DNA from: Marinilabiliaceae bacterium UBA5488
Lineage (GTDB): Bacteria > Bacteroidota > Bacteroidia > Bacteroidales > Marinilabiliaceae
Direction of reading: 5' to 3'
NCBI GenBank assembly: GCA_002427105.1
Contig: DIPM01000005.1
Location: forward strand, 1-64,000
DNA: 64,000 nt
The notes under the pieces are model-generated. The model saw nothing but the letters and a program-made list of their open reading frames with translations, had not been told where the DNA came from and did no database searches. Shown here piece after piece: positions 35,551-44,278 of this stretch. A program made the translations under genes and the position numbers. Numbering within the stretch: the stretch's first letter is position 1; every line of letters begins with the position of its first letter.

Positions 35551-36288
35551 TTAAAATCTTTCTGCTTTACGGGCAAGTTTTCTGAAAACCTCATCCATCG
35601 AGTCGGTGTTAAATTGTTGGCGCAGTGCTGCAGGCGAATCCAGTGCCTCAATGTGCCCGTCAACCATTATAGAGACACGGTTACAATACTCCGCTTCGTC
35701 CATATAGTGAGTAGTCACAAAAACCGTGATACCGCGGTCGGCAGCATCATATATCATCTCCCAGAACTGTCGCCTCATGGCGGGGTCCACTCCACCTGTG
35801 GGCTCATCTAAAAAGACAATCTTGGGTTCATGAAAAATAGCTACAGAGAAGGCCAGCTTTTGTTTCCAACCCAAGGGAAGGTATTTCACAAGCGTATCAC
35901 GTTCTTGTTCAAAATCAAGTCGCTTCAAGAGCTCATCCGTCTTATCTGCAATTTCTTTTTCAGAGAGTCCGTAAATACCCCCAAACAGACGTATATTTTC
36001 CCAGACTTTCAAATCTTCATAAAGCGAAAATTTCTGGCTCATATAGCCTATATTTCGCTTAATCAACTCATTCTCCTTAATGATATCGTACCCGGCAACC
36101 CTTCCTTCACCGGCCGTAGGCATACTAATTCCGCAAAGCATCTGCATTGCCGTTGTCTTTCCGGCACCATTGGCACCCAGAAAGCCAAAGATTTCTCCTT
36201 CGTCAACATCAAAAGTGATGTGATCCACAGCAGTGAAATTGCCGAACTTTTTAGTCAGATTCGAAACCTCTATTACTTTCTTTCTCAT
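35551..36288 (-). CDS. ABC transporter ATP-binding protein (YbhF C-half-like)
   Basis: This 245-residue ATPase has Walker A GANGAGKT (38-45), Walker B with catalytic Glu (VFLDEPTGGVDP) and the switch His in VTTHYMDEAEYC. The signature reads LPLGWKQ instead of LSGGQ, a variant I associate with one of the two YbhF ATPase halves. It probably works with the 301-residue ATPase encoded 4 bp upstream as two separate halves of what is a single fused protein in enterobacteria. Confidence 0.9.
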   Translation of the reverse strand: MRKKVIEVSNLTKKFGNFTAVDHITFDVDEGEIFGFLGANGAGKTTAMQMLCGISMPTAGEGRVAGYDIIKENELIKRNIGYMSQKFSLYEDLKVWENIRLFGGIYGLSEKEIADKTDELLKRLDFEQERDTLVKYLPLGWKQKLAFSVAIFHEPKIVFLDEPTGGVDPAMRRQFWEMIYDAADRGITVFVTTHYMDEAEYCNRVSIMVDGHIEALDSPAALRQQFNTDSMDEVFRKLARKAERF

Positions 36289-36292
36289 ACAG

Positions 36293-37198
36293 TTAATTTG
36301 TCAAGGCCATAAAACAATCCTCTACAGTAGGTTCTATCGGGAAAACATTCACATCTTCGAAATTTTTGTTTATAAGATACTGCTTCAGCTCTTCTGCCTG
36401 CAGACCCTCATCAACAGTGATATGGATTTTGTCTCCAAATGCGAAGCTGCTTTTTATTAGGTGGTGAGCCCGTAATTCATGCAAAATAACCGACATCCTG
36501 CTGCCTTGCACTGCCCATAAAACTCCGGAATAATTATCTATAATACCTTGCGGAGTATCGGTGGCAATAAACTCCCCTTCCTTTATCAGTGCGATACGGT
36601 CGCATCTTCCGGCTTCGTCCATATAAGCCGTGGAGACCAGAATAATCAGTCCCTGCTCCTTTAGCCGTGCAAGCATATCCCAGAATTCCTTCCTGGAAAC
36701 CGGATCCACACCTGTTGTCGGCTCATCCAGGATCAGAATTTCAGGCTTATGTATCAAGGCACAACTAAGGGCCAATTTTTGTTTCATACCGCCGGAAAGA
36801 GCGCCGGCGCGACGGTTTTTAAAAGGCTCTATTTGCCTGTATATATCTTTTATGAGATGATAGTTTTCTTCGATAGTGGTGCCAAAAAGTGTGGCAAAAA
36901 ACTTGAGATTTTCCTCGACACTTAGATCCTGATATAGCGAGAATCTGCCGGGCATATAACCTATAATTTGTCTGATAGTTTTGTAATCCTTTACCACATC
37001 ATGTCCGTTCATTATTGCCGAGCCGCTGTCGGGTAAAATAAGCGAAGCCAGAATTCGGAAAAGTGAAGTTTTACCGGCTCCATCAGGACCAATCACTCCA
37101 AATATTTCCCCGTCATTTACTGTGAAAGAGACTCCCTTGAGCGCAATTATATTGTCAGCTCTGCCGTAACTCTTATATAGATTTTTTACTTCTATCAT
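36293..37198 (-). CDS. ABC transporter ATP-binding protein (YbhF N-half-like)
   Basis: This 301-residue ATPase has Walker A GPDGAGKT (37-44), canonical signature LSGGMKQ, Walker B ILILDEPTTGVDP and VSTAYMDEAGRC, where the usual switch His is replaced by Ala. Beyond the ATPase a C-terminal domain of about 85 residues (from about 215) is of the kind seen in drug-exporting ABC-2 ATPases. The paired oddities (no switch His here, altered signature in the partner) suggest an asymmetric ATPase pair. It lies 5 bp after the HlyD-type gene. Confidence 0.9.
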   Translation of the reverse strand: MIEVKNLYKSYGRADNIIALKGVSFTVNDGEIFGVIGPDGAGKTSLFRILASLILPDSGSAIMNGHDVVKDYKTIRQIIGYMPGRFSLYQDLSVEENLKFFATLFGTTIEENYHLIKDIYRQIEPFKNRRAGALSGGMKQKLALSCALIHKPEILILDEPTTGVDPVSRKEFWDMLARLKEQGLIILVSTAYMDEAGRCDRIALIKEGEFIATDTPQGIIDNYSGVLWAVQGSRMSVILHELRAHHLIKSSFAFGDKIHITVDEGLQAEELKQYLINKNFEDVNVFPIEPTVEDCFMALTN

Positions 37199-37203
37199 TT
37201 CTC

Positions 37204-38100
37204 TTAAAATTTGACTTCGCCGTACATACCGATTTTCAGAAAGCCATCATTGCTGACTGCAATTTTGAGAGCATATACCAGGTTTGCACGCTCGTTTTTA
37301 GTCTGTATAGTTTTTGGGGTAAATTCCGATTTATCAGAAATCCAGCTAATAGTACCTTTGTAGGATTTCATGCCGCCCGCTCCGTCGTCCACGCTAAGCT
37401 TAACCTCATCATTAAGCTTTGTTTGTGCAAGCTGGTCATTGGTAACATAGGCTCTCAAATACATTGTGTTTGTATCTGCAATCTTAAATAGAGGGCTGCC
37501 TATAGTGGCCAGTTCTCCGGCCTCAGCATATTTATTGAGCACGGTGCCTGAAATGGGACTGGTTATTTTGGTCTTCTCAAGCTGGTCGTCAAGTTGCGCC
37601 ACCTGAATATCAAGGGCAGTACTTTGTGCAGAAATATGAGCGCTGCTTTTTTGCAAAGTTGATGTTTGAGCAGAGAGCTGACTTTCGGCTAGCTCCAACT
37701 GAGATTCAACATCATCAAGCTGTTTTTGATTGGCTGCATTGGCCGCGACCAACCTTTCCAGCCTTGCTTTTTCCCTCTTCAAAGTGTTTATCTGATCATG
37801 CAGGGCAGCTGTCTGAGCCTTGATATCAGGCTGCTGAGCCCTTAGGCCGCGTGCATTTGACAGCAAACTCATCTTTTGGAGATAAAGTTGAGTACTGTCA
37901 ATAACTCCCGCGATCTGTCCCTTTTGCAATTGATCTCCTTCACTGATATTTAATTCTAAAATACGCCCGTTTGCTTGTGAGGCAACGATTATTTCTGTTG
38001 CCTCAAAGGATCCTGTAGCATCGTAATCTTCTTCCCCATTACTGCATGAAAGTATCAGAAGCGAGATTGTAAGTGTTGATAGTAATCTAAATAGTTTCAT
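37204..38100 (-). CDS. HlyD/YbhG-type membrane-fusion lipoprotein
   Basis: This 298-residue adaptor has a lipobox (LLILSCSNG, Cys about residue 19). A barrel-lipoyl half follows (ATEIIVASQANGRILELNIS), then a long coiled-coil hairpin (about 95-175, rich in Gln, Leu and Ala heptads), then the second lipoyl half (KITSPISGTVLNKYAEAGEL) and a beta-barrel. It should bridge the ABC-2 pump and the TolC protein across the periplasm. It lies 31 bp after the tolC-type gene. Confidence 0.9.
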   Translation of the reverse strand: MKLFRLLSTLTISLLILSCSNGEEDYDATGSFEATEIIVASQANGRILELNISEGDQLQKGQIAGVIDSTQLYLQKMSLLSNARGLRAQQPDIKAQTAALHDQINTLKREKARLERLVAANAANQKQLDDVESQLELAESQLSAQTSTLQKSSAHISAQSTALDIQVAQLDDQLEKTKITSPISGTVLNKYAEAGELATIGSPLFKIADTNTMYLRAYVTNDQLAQTKLNDEVKLSVDDGAGGMKSYKGTISWISDKSEFTPKTIQTKNERANLVYALKIAVSNDGFLKIGMYGEVKF

Positions 38101-38131
38101 TGTTGCAGGTATTATTATTGTAAATTGCTTT

Positions 38132-39394
38132 CTAGTTCTGATTTGTAGTATATTTCAGCGAATAAACAGACATGAGATATTGAATCTCGTGGAGAGTCTT
38201 GGCTTGCTTTGCAGCCTCTTCTGCATTTATTTCCTTCATCAAGTCGGAGACCGTCATAGTGCCATTTTCAACTTTCACTTCTGCTGCCTCGCGAATCTGA
38301 GTATGCAATCTGATAATTTCATCGTCGTCTTGCATCGTTTTTATAAATTTCTCAATTTCTATTTGCTGCTGAGGAATCACGATGTTCAAATTATGCAGAA
38401 AAGTCTCTCTTTGTGAGTTAAGAGCAGATTTTTGCAAGTCGATTTTCTTCCTGTCGTTATTTAATGAGTACAGATTTCCGAAGTTCCATGAAACACGCAA
38501 ACCCCCTAAAACATAGGGTGTCAATTCATTATCAAACATATTCAGTCCCGGTTTACCATAACCACCCTGGGCAAAAGCAGCTATAGTCGGCAGGTTTTTG
38601 GCATTCAGCAGCGACTTTTGCGATTCAATAGTACTCTCTTTCGCTTCAAACACCTTCAATTCAAGCCTGTTGATTAGCGGCGGGCTTAACAAGTTTTCCG
38701 GATCCGGCTTAACAAACACAAAATCACTGCTCACTTGTTCGCCAATCAGCACAGACAACATCTGCATAAAAGCCTTGAGATTTGATTCAACATTGATGCG
38801 CTGCTGACGGGCTTTCAGCTGTTCTACTTTCACTACATTCAGGTCGTTTTCATTAGCCAAACCATTATGAGAATAAACCTGCACCTTATCGTAATTTCGC
38901 TGAAGCTCTTTATCAAGTATATCAAGTTGATTAAGTTGTTCCTTCATCAGCAAAATTCCGAAATAGATGTTATTTACACGCTCTCTTATGCTGTAAATTT
39001 CACTTTCAAGCTGCTTTGTGTCAGCCTCGGCATTTGCTTTCAAAATCTTTTTTTGTGCCGAAATTCTTCCGCCGTCCCATATTATCTGCGTGAGCTCGGC
39101 CGCAATCCTGTACTGATCCCTATCTATAGTAGGAATATCCACTCCCGGCATATTGAGGTCAATACTTGTTACATCTGACTGCCATGTAGCCTGGGCACTC
39201 AAAGTGCCCTGCGGCAAGTAGGCCTTGTTAGCGTTTGAAAGGTTAAACATTTTAGTTTTCTCAATAATATCATATTGAGAAATAGCAGGATAGTTGGTCT
39301 CCGCTAATCTGTAACAATCCTCGATTGTCAGCTGGGCTGAACTCGCAAATAAACTTAAACTCAGGAATATCAAAGCAAAGAACATCCTTTTCAT
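38132..39394 (-). CDS. TolC-family outer-membrane efflux protein
   Basis: This 420-residue protein has a signal peptide (about 1-20, cleaved near SSAQLT) and the two long helical repeats of TolC channels. LTIEDCYRLAETNYPAISQY opens the first and NLPTIAAFAQGGYGKPGL starts a beta segment in the second. It is the outer-membrane exit of the ABC-2 system encoded downstream. It is 62 bp after the TetR gene and probably shares its promoter. Confidence 0.9.
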   Translation of the reverse strand: MKRMFFALIFLSLSLFASSAQLTIEDCYRLAETNYPAISQYDIIEKTKMFNLSNANKAYLPQGTLSAQATWQSDVTSIDLNMPGVDIPTIDRDQYRIAAELTQIIWDGGRISAQKKILKANAEADTKQLESEIYSIRERVNNIYFGILLMKEQLNQLDILDKELQRNYDKVQVYSHNGLANENDLNVVKVEQLKARQQRINVESNLKAFMQMLSVLIGEQVSSDFVFVKPDPENLLSPPLINRLELKVFEAKESTIESQKSLLNAKNLPTIAAFAQGGYGKPGLNMFDNELTPYVLGGLRVSWNFGNLYSLNNDRKKIDLQKSALNSQRETFLHNLNIVIPQQQIEIEKFIKTMQDDDEIIRLHTQIREAAEVKVENGTMTVSDLMKEINAEEAAKQAKTLHEIQYLMSVYSLKYTTNQN

Positions 39395-39456
39395 AATCGT
39401 AATATTAGTAATTAACTCTTTTATTTAATAGCGCTATTAATGTCATGGCAAAAAAT

Positions 39457-40083
39457 TTACTTCCTCAATCGGGATAAAATGGTTTCAATAATTTCCGCTT
39501 TTCTTTTCTCCAGGGCTATATCAAGTTCCTTGTCCGACAAATTCAATGCTTTTTGAAAGAAAGGCATTATCAAAAAGGGTGTAACATTAAGAGATGCAAT
39601 GCTTAGCAATAAATCTATTTCAGATATTTCGCGCACAAGGCCTTTCTCAATTCCCTCTTTCAAATCGGCCTTAAGGTGAGTCAACAAAGATTGAGGATAC
39701 TGTTGCAGCTTGGTAATCAATGATTGCAAGCGCTCATAATTAGTCGATAGCTCATTGAAGATAAAAGGAATTATCTTAGGATTCTGCTTCAAATAATCAA
39801 AATGCGCACCTACCATTCCGGCAATTTTTGAATCAAGATTGCCCTCGGGAGAGTCAACCGCCAAAATATTATTGACTACAAGCCTCACTTTTGACTCAAA
39901 CACCAAATCAAAGAGATTATCCTTTGTGCGGTAGTAATAATGCACCAAAGCCTGATTGCAGCCTGCCAGTTTTGCAATCTGCCCGGTTGATGTTTTAGCG
40001 TAACCCTGATTCAAGAACAGCTCTTCAGCTGCTTCAAAAATTCGAGTTTCCATATTACTGACTTCCGGCTTTTCCTCTTCCAT
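39457..40083 (-). CDS. TetR/AcrR-family regulator of the ABC-2 efflux operon
   Basis: This 208-residue regulator has an N-terminal TetR helix-turn-helix (RIFEAAEELFLNQGYAKTST then GQIAKLAGCNQALVHYYYR, about 14-52) and a helical ligand-binding region. It is the first gene of the tolC-hlyD-ABC-ABC-permease-permease run. This matches the enterobacterial cecR-ybhGFSR order, where the TetR protein represses the operon. Dyads just upstream of its start could be its operator. Confidence 0.9.
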   Translation of the reverse strand: MEEEKPEVSNMETRIFEAAEELFLNQGYAKTSTGQIAKLAGCNQALVHYYYRTKDNLFDLVFESKVRLVVNNILAVDSPEGNLDSKIAGMVGAHFDYLKQNPKIIPFIFNELSTNYERLQSLITKLQQYPQSLLTHLKADLKEGIEKGLVREISEIDLLLSIASLNVTPFLIMPFFQKALNLSDKELDIALEKRKAEIIETILSRLRK

Positions 40084-40118
40084 TTCAATTTATATAAGAT
40101 ATTAAAGGCAATTAATTA

Positions 40119-40159
40119 ATAAGTTTAACTGAACAGTTTAATAGCAAAATTAAACTTAT
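40119..40159 (-). promoter_or_regulatory. Candidate TetR operator
   Basis: ATAAGTTTAA (40119-40128) and TTAAACTTAT (40150-40159) form a perfect 10-bp inverted repeat 21 bp apart. Nested beside it is AACTGAACAGTT (40127-40138), a 5+2+5 palindrome. They lie 36-76 bp upstream of the tetR-type start, a typical autoregulatory position. AT-richness makes chance possible. Confidence 0.4.
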
Positions 40160-40355
40160 CAATTAAACAACCAAAACTTATGGCGTTAATATTAGTTAAT
40201 ATCTCCAGAAGTTGTGTTCATCTTAGTCAAAACAATAGGACTACCTGCGGAAACAAAGCCTGAATAATATTTAGTCAAAGCAGCCCTAAAAACATAAAAA
40301 AACATAATTAGAAAGAACTAAGCGGCGCGAACCCACGATAATAAAATATAATTTC

Positions 40356-40542
40356 TACCTTTGCACCCTGATTTTTCCGTAACAGACCACACTCCCGGTC
40401 ATGGTATCTTAACAACACGGAAAAGCTAATCAGATGGCGAGACCGGGTTGTCAGACAAGAGCACACAAGTGCCTGGCTGATTTTTTTTAACGGTAGCCCT
40501 GTGACAACGATGGTCACGGTCTATTAATTCTTATATATTTAG
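40356..40542 (+). promoter_or_regulatory. Promoter and structured leader of the DEAD-box helicase gene
   Basis: TACCTTTG (40356-40363) fits the TAnnTTTG -7 box and would start a leader of about 170 nt. In the leader CCCGGTC (40393-40399) can pair with GACCGGG (40440-40446). GTGAC and GTCAC (40501-40517) form a hairpin 26 bp before the ATG. A short open frame here looks spurious. The remaining gap (40160-40355) shows nothing else. Confidence 0.45.
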
Positions 40543-42249
40543 ATGCAGACATTTGCCGAAACCGGGCTTAAGCCCGAGATTCTTGAATCCATAGAAAAGA
40601 TTGGATTCATTAAACCTACGCCTATTCAGGCTGAAACAATTCCATTTCTTTTAAACTCCGATGACGACCTTGTAGCCATGGCGCAAACAGGGACCGGGAA
40701 AACCGCGGCTTTTGGCTTGCCGGTGCTTCACAAAATGGACCTTAAGGCTAATGGAGTCCAAACCATTGTGCTTTGCCCCACACGCGAGCTTTGCCTCCAA
40801 ATCACAGCTGATTTGCTTACTTATACAGAAAATCTGCCTTTCTCGGTAGTTCCTGTTTATGGTGGAGCTCCTATTTACAACCAGATTGCTGCAATACGCA
40901 AAAAGTGTGATATAGTAGTGGGAACTCCCGGCCGTGTAAACGATCTTATCCGTCGCGACAAATTAGATCTCTCCTCTATCCGCTATCTTATTCTTGACGA
41001 GGCTGACGAGATGCTTAAAATGGGCTTTAAGGAGGAGATGGATGCCATAATGGGCGAAACACCCGACAGCAAACAGACTTTACTTTTTTCGGCTACCATG
41101 CCGCCCGATATTAGCCGTATGGCCGGTAAGCATATGAATCAGCCAAAGACTATTTCTGTTAGTCGTCAGAACATTTCCAACAGCGATATTGATCATGAGT
41201 TTGTTGTTACTTCGCCTCACAACAGCTACCAGGCTTTGCGCCGCATCGCCGATATCACACCCGACATTTATGGTATAGTGTTCTGTCGCACACGTCAGGA
41301 GACTAAAGACATTGCTGATAAATTAATGAGCGACGGTTACAACGCCGACGCCTTGCATGGTGACTTATCGCAGGCACAGCGGGATTATGTTATGGGTCGT
41401 TTCAGAACAAGGGCGCTTCAAATACTGGTGGCAACCGACGTAGCAGCGCGCGGCCTTGATGTTGACAACCTTACCCACGTGATTCACTATCACCTTCCTG
41501 ACGACCCCGAGAATTATATTCACCGAAGTGGTCGCACAGGCCGGGCAGGCCGTAAAGGTATGTCGATAGCGATATTGGCGCCCTCAGAAACCAGAAGAGT
41601 ATCGTTTTTGGAAAAACAGACAGGTAAGAAACTCACAAAAAGGGAGATTCCTGCCGGAACAGAGGTATTTCAACAACGCTTGCAAAACTATCTTACAGAC
41701 CTGGTTAATACTGATACCTCAAAATTTGATATTAATAAGTATTCTGAATCAATAAGTGCAGCCTTTGAGGATTTATCCCGCGAAGAGATTATTGAGAAAC
41801 TTATTGCAAGTCAGTTCAACACTTTGCATAATCACTATGCCACTGCTCCTGATTTAAACAGCACTCCGGAGAAGAGGTCTCGCAACGATCGTGAACCATC
41901 AGGAAGAAGAGATTCAGCCGGCAAAGGAAGGTTTAGCCGTTATAGCATTAATCTGGGGGCGAAAAACAATATTCGTCCTGACATGCTGATTAGTATCATT
42001 AACAGACAAACGCCCAATCAAAAAATTTCGATTGGTAAAATTGAAATTCAAAATAAGGTATCTTTCTTTGAGGCAGACAGTGCACAAGAAAAGCACCTGA
42101 TACAGGGATTCAAAAAAGCCCGTTATAAGGGAATGATGCTTATGGTACAGCCCGAGAATGGACGAAGCGAAGGACGCAGTGCATATAGCGGCGGAGATAG
42201 CAATGGCGGAGGCCGACGAGGTGGATACTCAAGACATAAAAGAAACTAG
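40543..42249 (+). CDS. deaD: DEAD-box RNA helicase, DeaD/CsdA type with DbpA RRM
   Basis: This 568-residue helicase shows the Q motif PTPIQ (25-29), Walker A AQTGTGKT (47-54), DEAD (152-155), SAT, ATDVAARGLD and HRSGRTGRAG. A DbpA-type RNA-binding domain follows (about 465-540, SINLGAKNNIRPDMLISIIN then KARYKGMMLMVQ), and then a Gly/Arg-rich tail. DeaD proteins unwind structured RNA in ribosome assembly and cold adaptation. It has its own promoter, a long structured leader and a terminator. Confidence 0.93.
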   Translation: MQTFAETGLKPEILESIEKIGFIKPTPIQAETIPFLLNSDDDLVAMAQTGTGKTAAFGLPVLHKMDLKANGVQTIVLCPTRELCLQITADLLTYTENLPFSVVPVYGGAPIYNQIAAIRKKCDIVVGTPGRVNDLIRRDKLDLSSIRYLILDEADEMLKMGFKEEMDAIMGETPDSKQTLLFSATMPPDISRMAGKHMNQPKTISVSRQNISNSDIDHEFVVTSPHNSYQALRRIADITPDIYGIVFCRTRQETKDIADKLMSDGYNADALHGDLSQAQRDYVMGRFRTRALQILVATDVAARGLDVDNLTHVIHYHLPDDPENYIHRSGRTGRAGRKGMSIAILAPSETRRVSFLEKQTGKKLTKREIPAGTEVFQQRLQNYLTDLVNTDTSKFDINKYSESISAAFEDLSREEIIEKLIASQFNTLHNHYATAPDLNSTPEKRSRNDREPSGRRDSAGKGRFSRYSINLGAKNNIRPDMLISIINRQTPNQKISIGKIEIQNKVSFFEADSAQEKHLIQGFKKARYKGMMLMVQPENGRSEGRSAYSGGDSNGGGRRGGYSRHKRN

Positions 42250-42272
42250 AACCCCAAGTGAAACTAAATGAT

Positions 42273-42313
42273 AAGTCCGGTAGAACGCCCACACGTGCTA
42301 CCGGACTTTTTTA
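42273..42313 (+). terminator. Rho-independent terminator after deaD
   Basis: AAGTCCGGTAG pairs with CTACCGGACTT around a 14-base loop, followed by a T-run, 24 bp after the helicase stop. Between 42314 and 42390, and again from 42445 to 42583, the gap has no gene. Confidence 0.85.
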
Positions 42314-42390
42314 CACATAAACCTAACCCTAAACTATATGAAACTTTAAAATTGTACATCAAACCGCGTGCCATATATCAGCACTACAGC

Positions 42391-42444
42391 AAAAAAAAGA
42401 GACTTAAAAACAAGTAGCATTGAACTCCGGCTTTAAGTCTCTTT
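42391..42444 (-). terminator. Rho-independent terminator after the DUF3078 gene
   Basis: AAAGAGACTTAAA and TTTAAGTCTCTTT form a 13-bp stem. On the minus strand it is followed by eight T residues (A-run at 42391-42398). It lies about 140 bp past the DUF3078 stop, facing it. Confidence 0.75.
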
Positions 42445-42583
42445 CTTCCTAAACCTAATTAACCTAACCTAAACCCATGAAAAAACTCAGGTCTTTTCTT
42501 AGGTAAATATAAGGCCATAAAAAGGAGAGCGCCAGTGTTTTTAGAAATAAAAACTCCAAGCAGCAAAAAAAACGCTTCAGCAG

Positions 42584-44071
42584 CTAAAACTGGTATCTGA
42601 ATGCTATACTCAAATTTTCACGGGCTTGAAGTTTGCTCGATTCGCTCTGGTAATACCTGAAATTGGTGGATATACGTGTTGTAAGAAACACATTAATCTT
42701 CATATCAAGAATTAAATCCCACTCAGCCTGCACCTTATCTTCTTTTTTGAAGTAGTCATAAAACACGTTCATGGCTGAAGTGAGCTTGATATCTTTAAGC
42801 ACATTCCAGGTGAAATTATTCTGCAGGGAGCCCCCGGTAAGGAAGAGCGACTTCTTATCTTCATCAATACTATAGCGTGTCTGGTCGATTTTTGCAGTAT
42901 CCATAACTACTGTCAACCTGCTGGTGATGGGAGCAAGAAGCAGCGTGAAGTCCTTAACTTTAAAATCCATACCGGCAGCTAATGACATTGATGCTGGAGC
43001 CATAAACGCTGAAATGGGTCTTTCCTTTTCGCTGTCGCTACTGGCGTATCCATCAAAAAACTGCGTCCTGAAACTGTAAAGCAAACTGTAATACCACTTT
43101 TTGCTGGCATTTATACCATACTTGCTTGATATTTCAATTAAGTCATCGTTAATCCTCGATCTGCTGCCTTCACTATCTATAAATCCAATTTTGTGTATCA
43201 GATTATTATCCCACTGGGACCTGTCATCCTTATATACTGCCGAAAAGCGCAAGTCGCTCAATAGGGCTATAGACTGCTGACCCCCTCTTACCCAGTTTTT
43301 CAAGTAAGCCTGCGACAATTGTACATGCTCAGTGCCCGAAAATTTCCAGAGGCGCTTTGGAACCTCAACCTTTTCAAGTTTACCGTGGCGCTTAACCTTA
43401 GAAGGCTGAAACAGCTGTTCAAGATACCTGGCATTGTCATCTCGTTCAAGCCTGCTTGCCTGTCCAAACACTTTTGGAGGATCGGGCATCTCGTGCCAAT
43501 CATATTGCACTAATTCAGGTGATGACATATAAAATCCGTTGCGGAACTTATCACGCGAATATCCGTCTTCCACAATTTCAGCTCCCAGCTTATCGGCTCC
43601 ACCCGGATGAGTCATAAAATTGCGGTATTCATTGAGATTTGTAACCCGGCTCTTTCCCAGTACTTCACTAAGATCGGGCAAAGGCCGGTGTTTGTATATT
43701 ACAGGCAGGGCATGTGCATGATAAGTTCCGGCTCTGCTAAAAGTATAATGCAGCCTGCTTTCGGTAAGCTCAGAGCTTCGCTTTATCAGGTCTGCCTTTA
43801 GGGATGCTGAAACCATAGTCCCAAACCCACCATTCTGATACATAAAACTACTGGGGTAAAAAGCCATCTTTGACCCTCGCAACTGAAGGGGTTCAGAATG
43901 CAACTCAGATGCAGCAGCACAACGGGCATATACATCCTCAATGCCCATCATTTCAAACCACCACTCCGGGAGTTTATAATCAGGGAAATATTGCTTAATC
44001 GTATTCTCTCCCTCTGTTGTTTGCAGTGCAAACAATAACAACGCCACACTAACGATCTTTCTTAATTCCAT
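42584..44071 (-). CDS. DUF3078 outer-membrane beta-barrel protein
   Basis: This 495-residue exported protein has a signal peptide (about 1-22, cleaved near LQTTEGENT). A globular N-terminal region of about 200 residues follows, and then a C-terminal barrel of DUF3078 type. The barrel opens with WKFSGTEHVQLSQAYLKNWV, GGQQSIALLSDL and NNLIHKIGFIDS, and ends with aromatic-terminated strands (IAFRYQF). Function is unknown; the family is a Bacteroidota outer-membrane protein. The frame begins at GTG 44083, but the ATG at 44071 directly precedes the signal peptide. It is monocistronic. Confidence 0.85.
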   Translation of the reverse strand: MELRKIVSVALLLFALQTTEGENTIKQYFPDYKLPEWWFEMMGIEDVYARCAAASELHSEPLQLRGSKMAFYPSSFMYQNGGFGTMVSASLKADLIKRSSELTESRLHYTFSRAGTYHAHALPVIYKHRPLPDLSEVLGKSRVTNLNEYRNFMTHPGGADKLGAEIVEDGYSRDKFRNGFYMSSPELVQYDWHEMPDPPKVFGQASRLERDDNARYLEQLFQPSKVKRHGKLEKVEVPKRLWKFSGTEHVQLSQAYLKNWVRGGQQSIALLSDLRFSAVYKDDRSQWDNNLIHKIGFIDSEGSRSRINDDLIEISSKYGINASKKWYYSLLYSFRTQFFDGYASSDSEKERPISAFMAPASMSLAAGMDFKVKDFTLLLAPITSRLTVVMDTAKIDQTRYSIDEDKKSLFLTGGSLQNNFTWNVLKDIKLTSAMNVFYDYFKKEDKVQAEWDLILDMKINVFLTTRISTNFRYYQSESSKLQARENLSIAFRYQF

Positions 44072-44213
44072 TGACAAAAACACTTTTTAATGCTTGTAAA
44101 AATAGCTAATTTATTAATATTTCAAAGCCCATCGACCCTGCATAGCAAACGAGGAAACAGGGATTATTGTTGCTTTGCAAAAAAAATGCCGCAAGCCCTT
44201 AGTATTAAAGTTA

Positions 44214-44221
44214 TATATTTG
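44214..44221 (+). promoter_or_regulatory. TAnnTTTG -7 box for the MATE gene
   Basis: TATATTTG matches the consensus exactly, 57 bp upstream of the MATE ATG, and would start a leader of about 50 nt. A clear -33 TTTG is not visible. Confidence 0.4.
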
Positions 44222-44278
44222 TAATTGTTTTGACAAAGATGCGATAAGCTTTCCCAACGAATAGAAGCAAAGTGACAG

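Noticed and set aside
40308..40517. Minus-strand small open frame in the deaD leader region
   Set aside because: Opposite to the probable leader RNA, with no start signal or conserved pattern; the region is better explained as structured leader.
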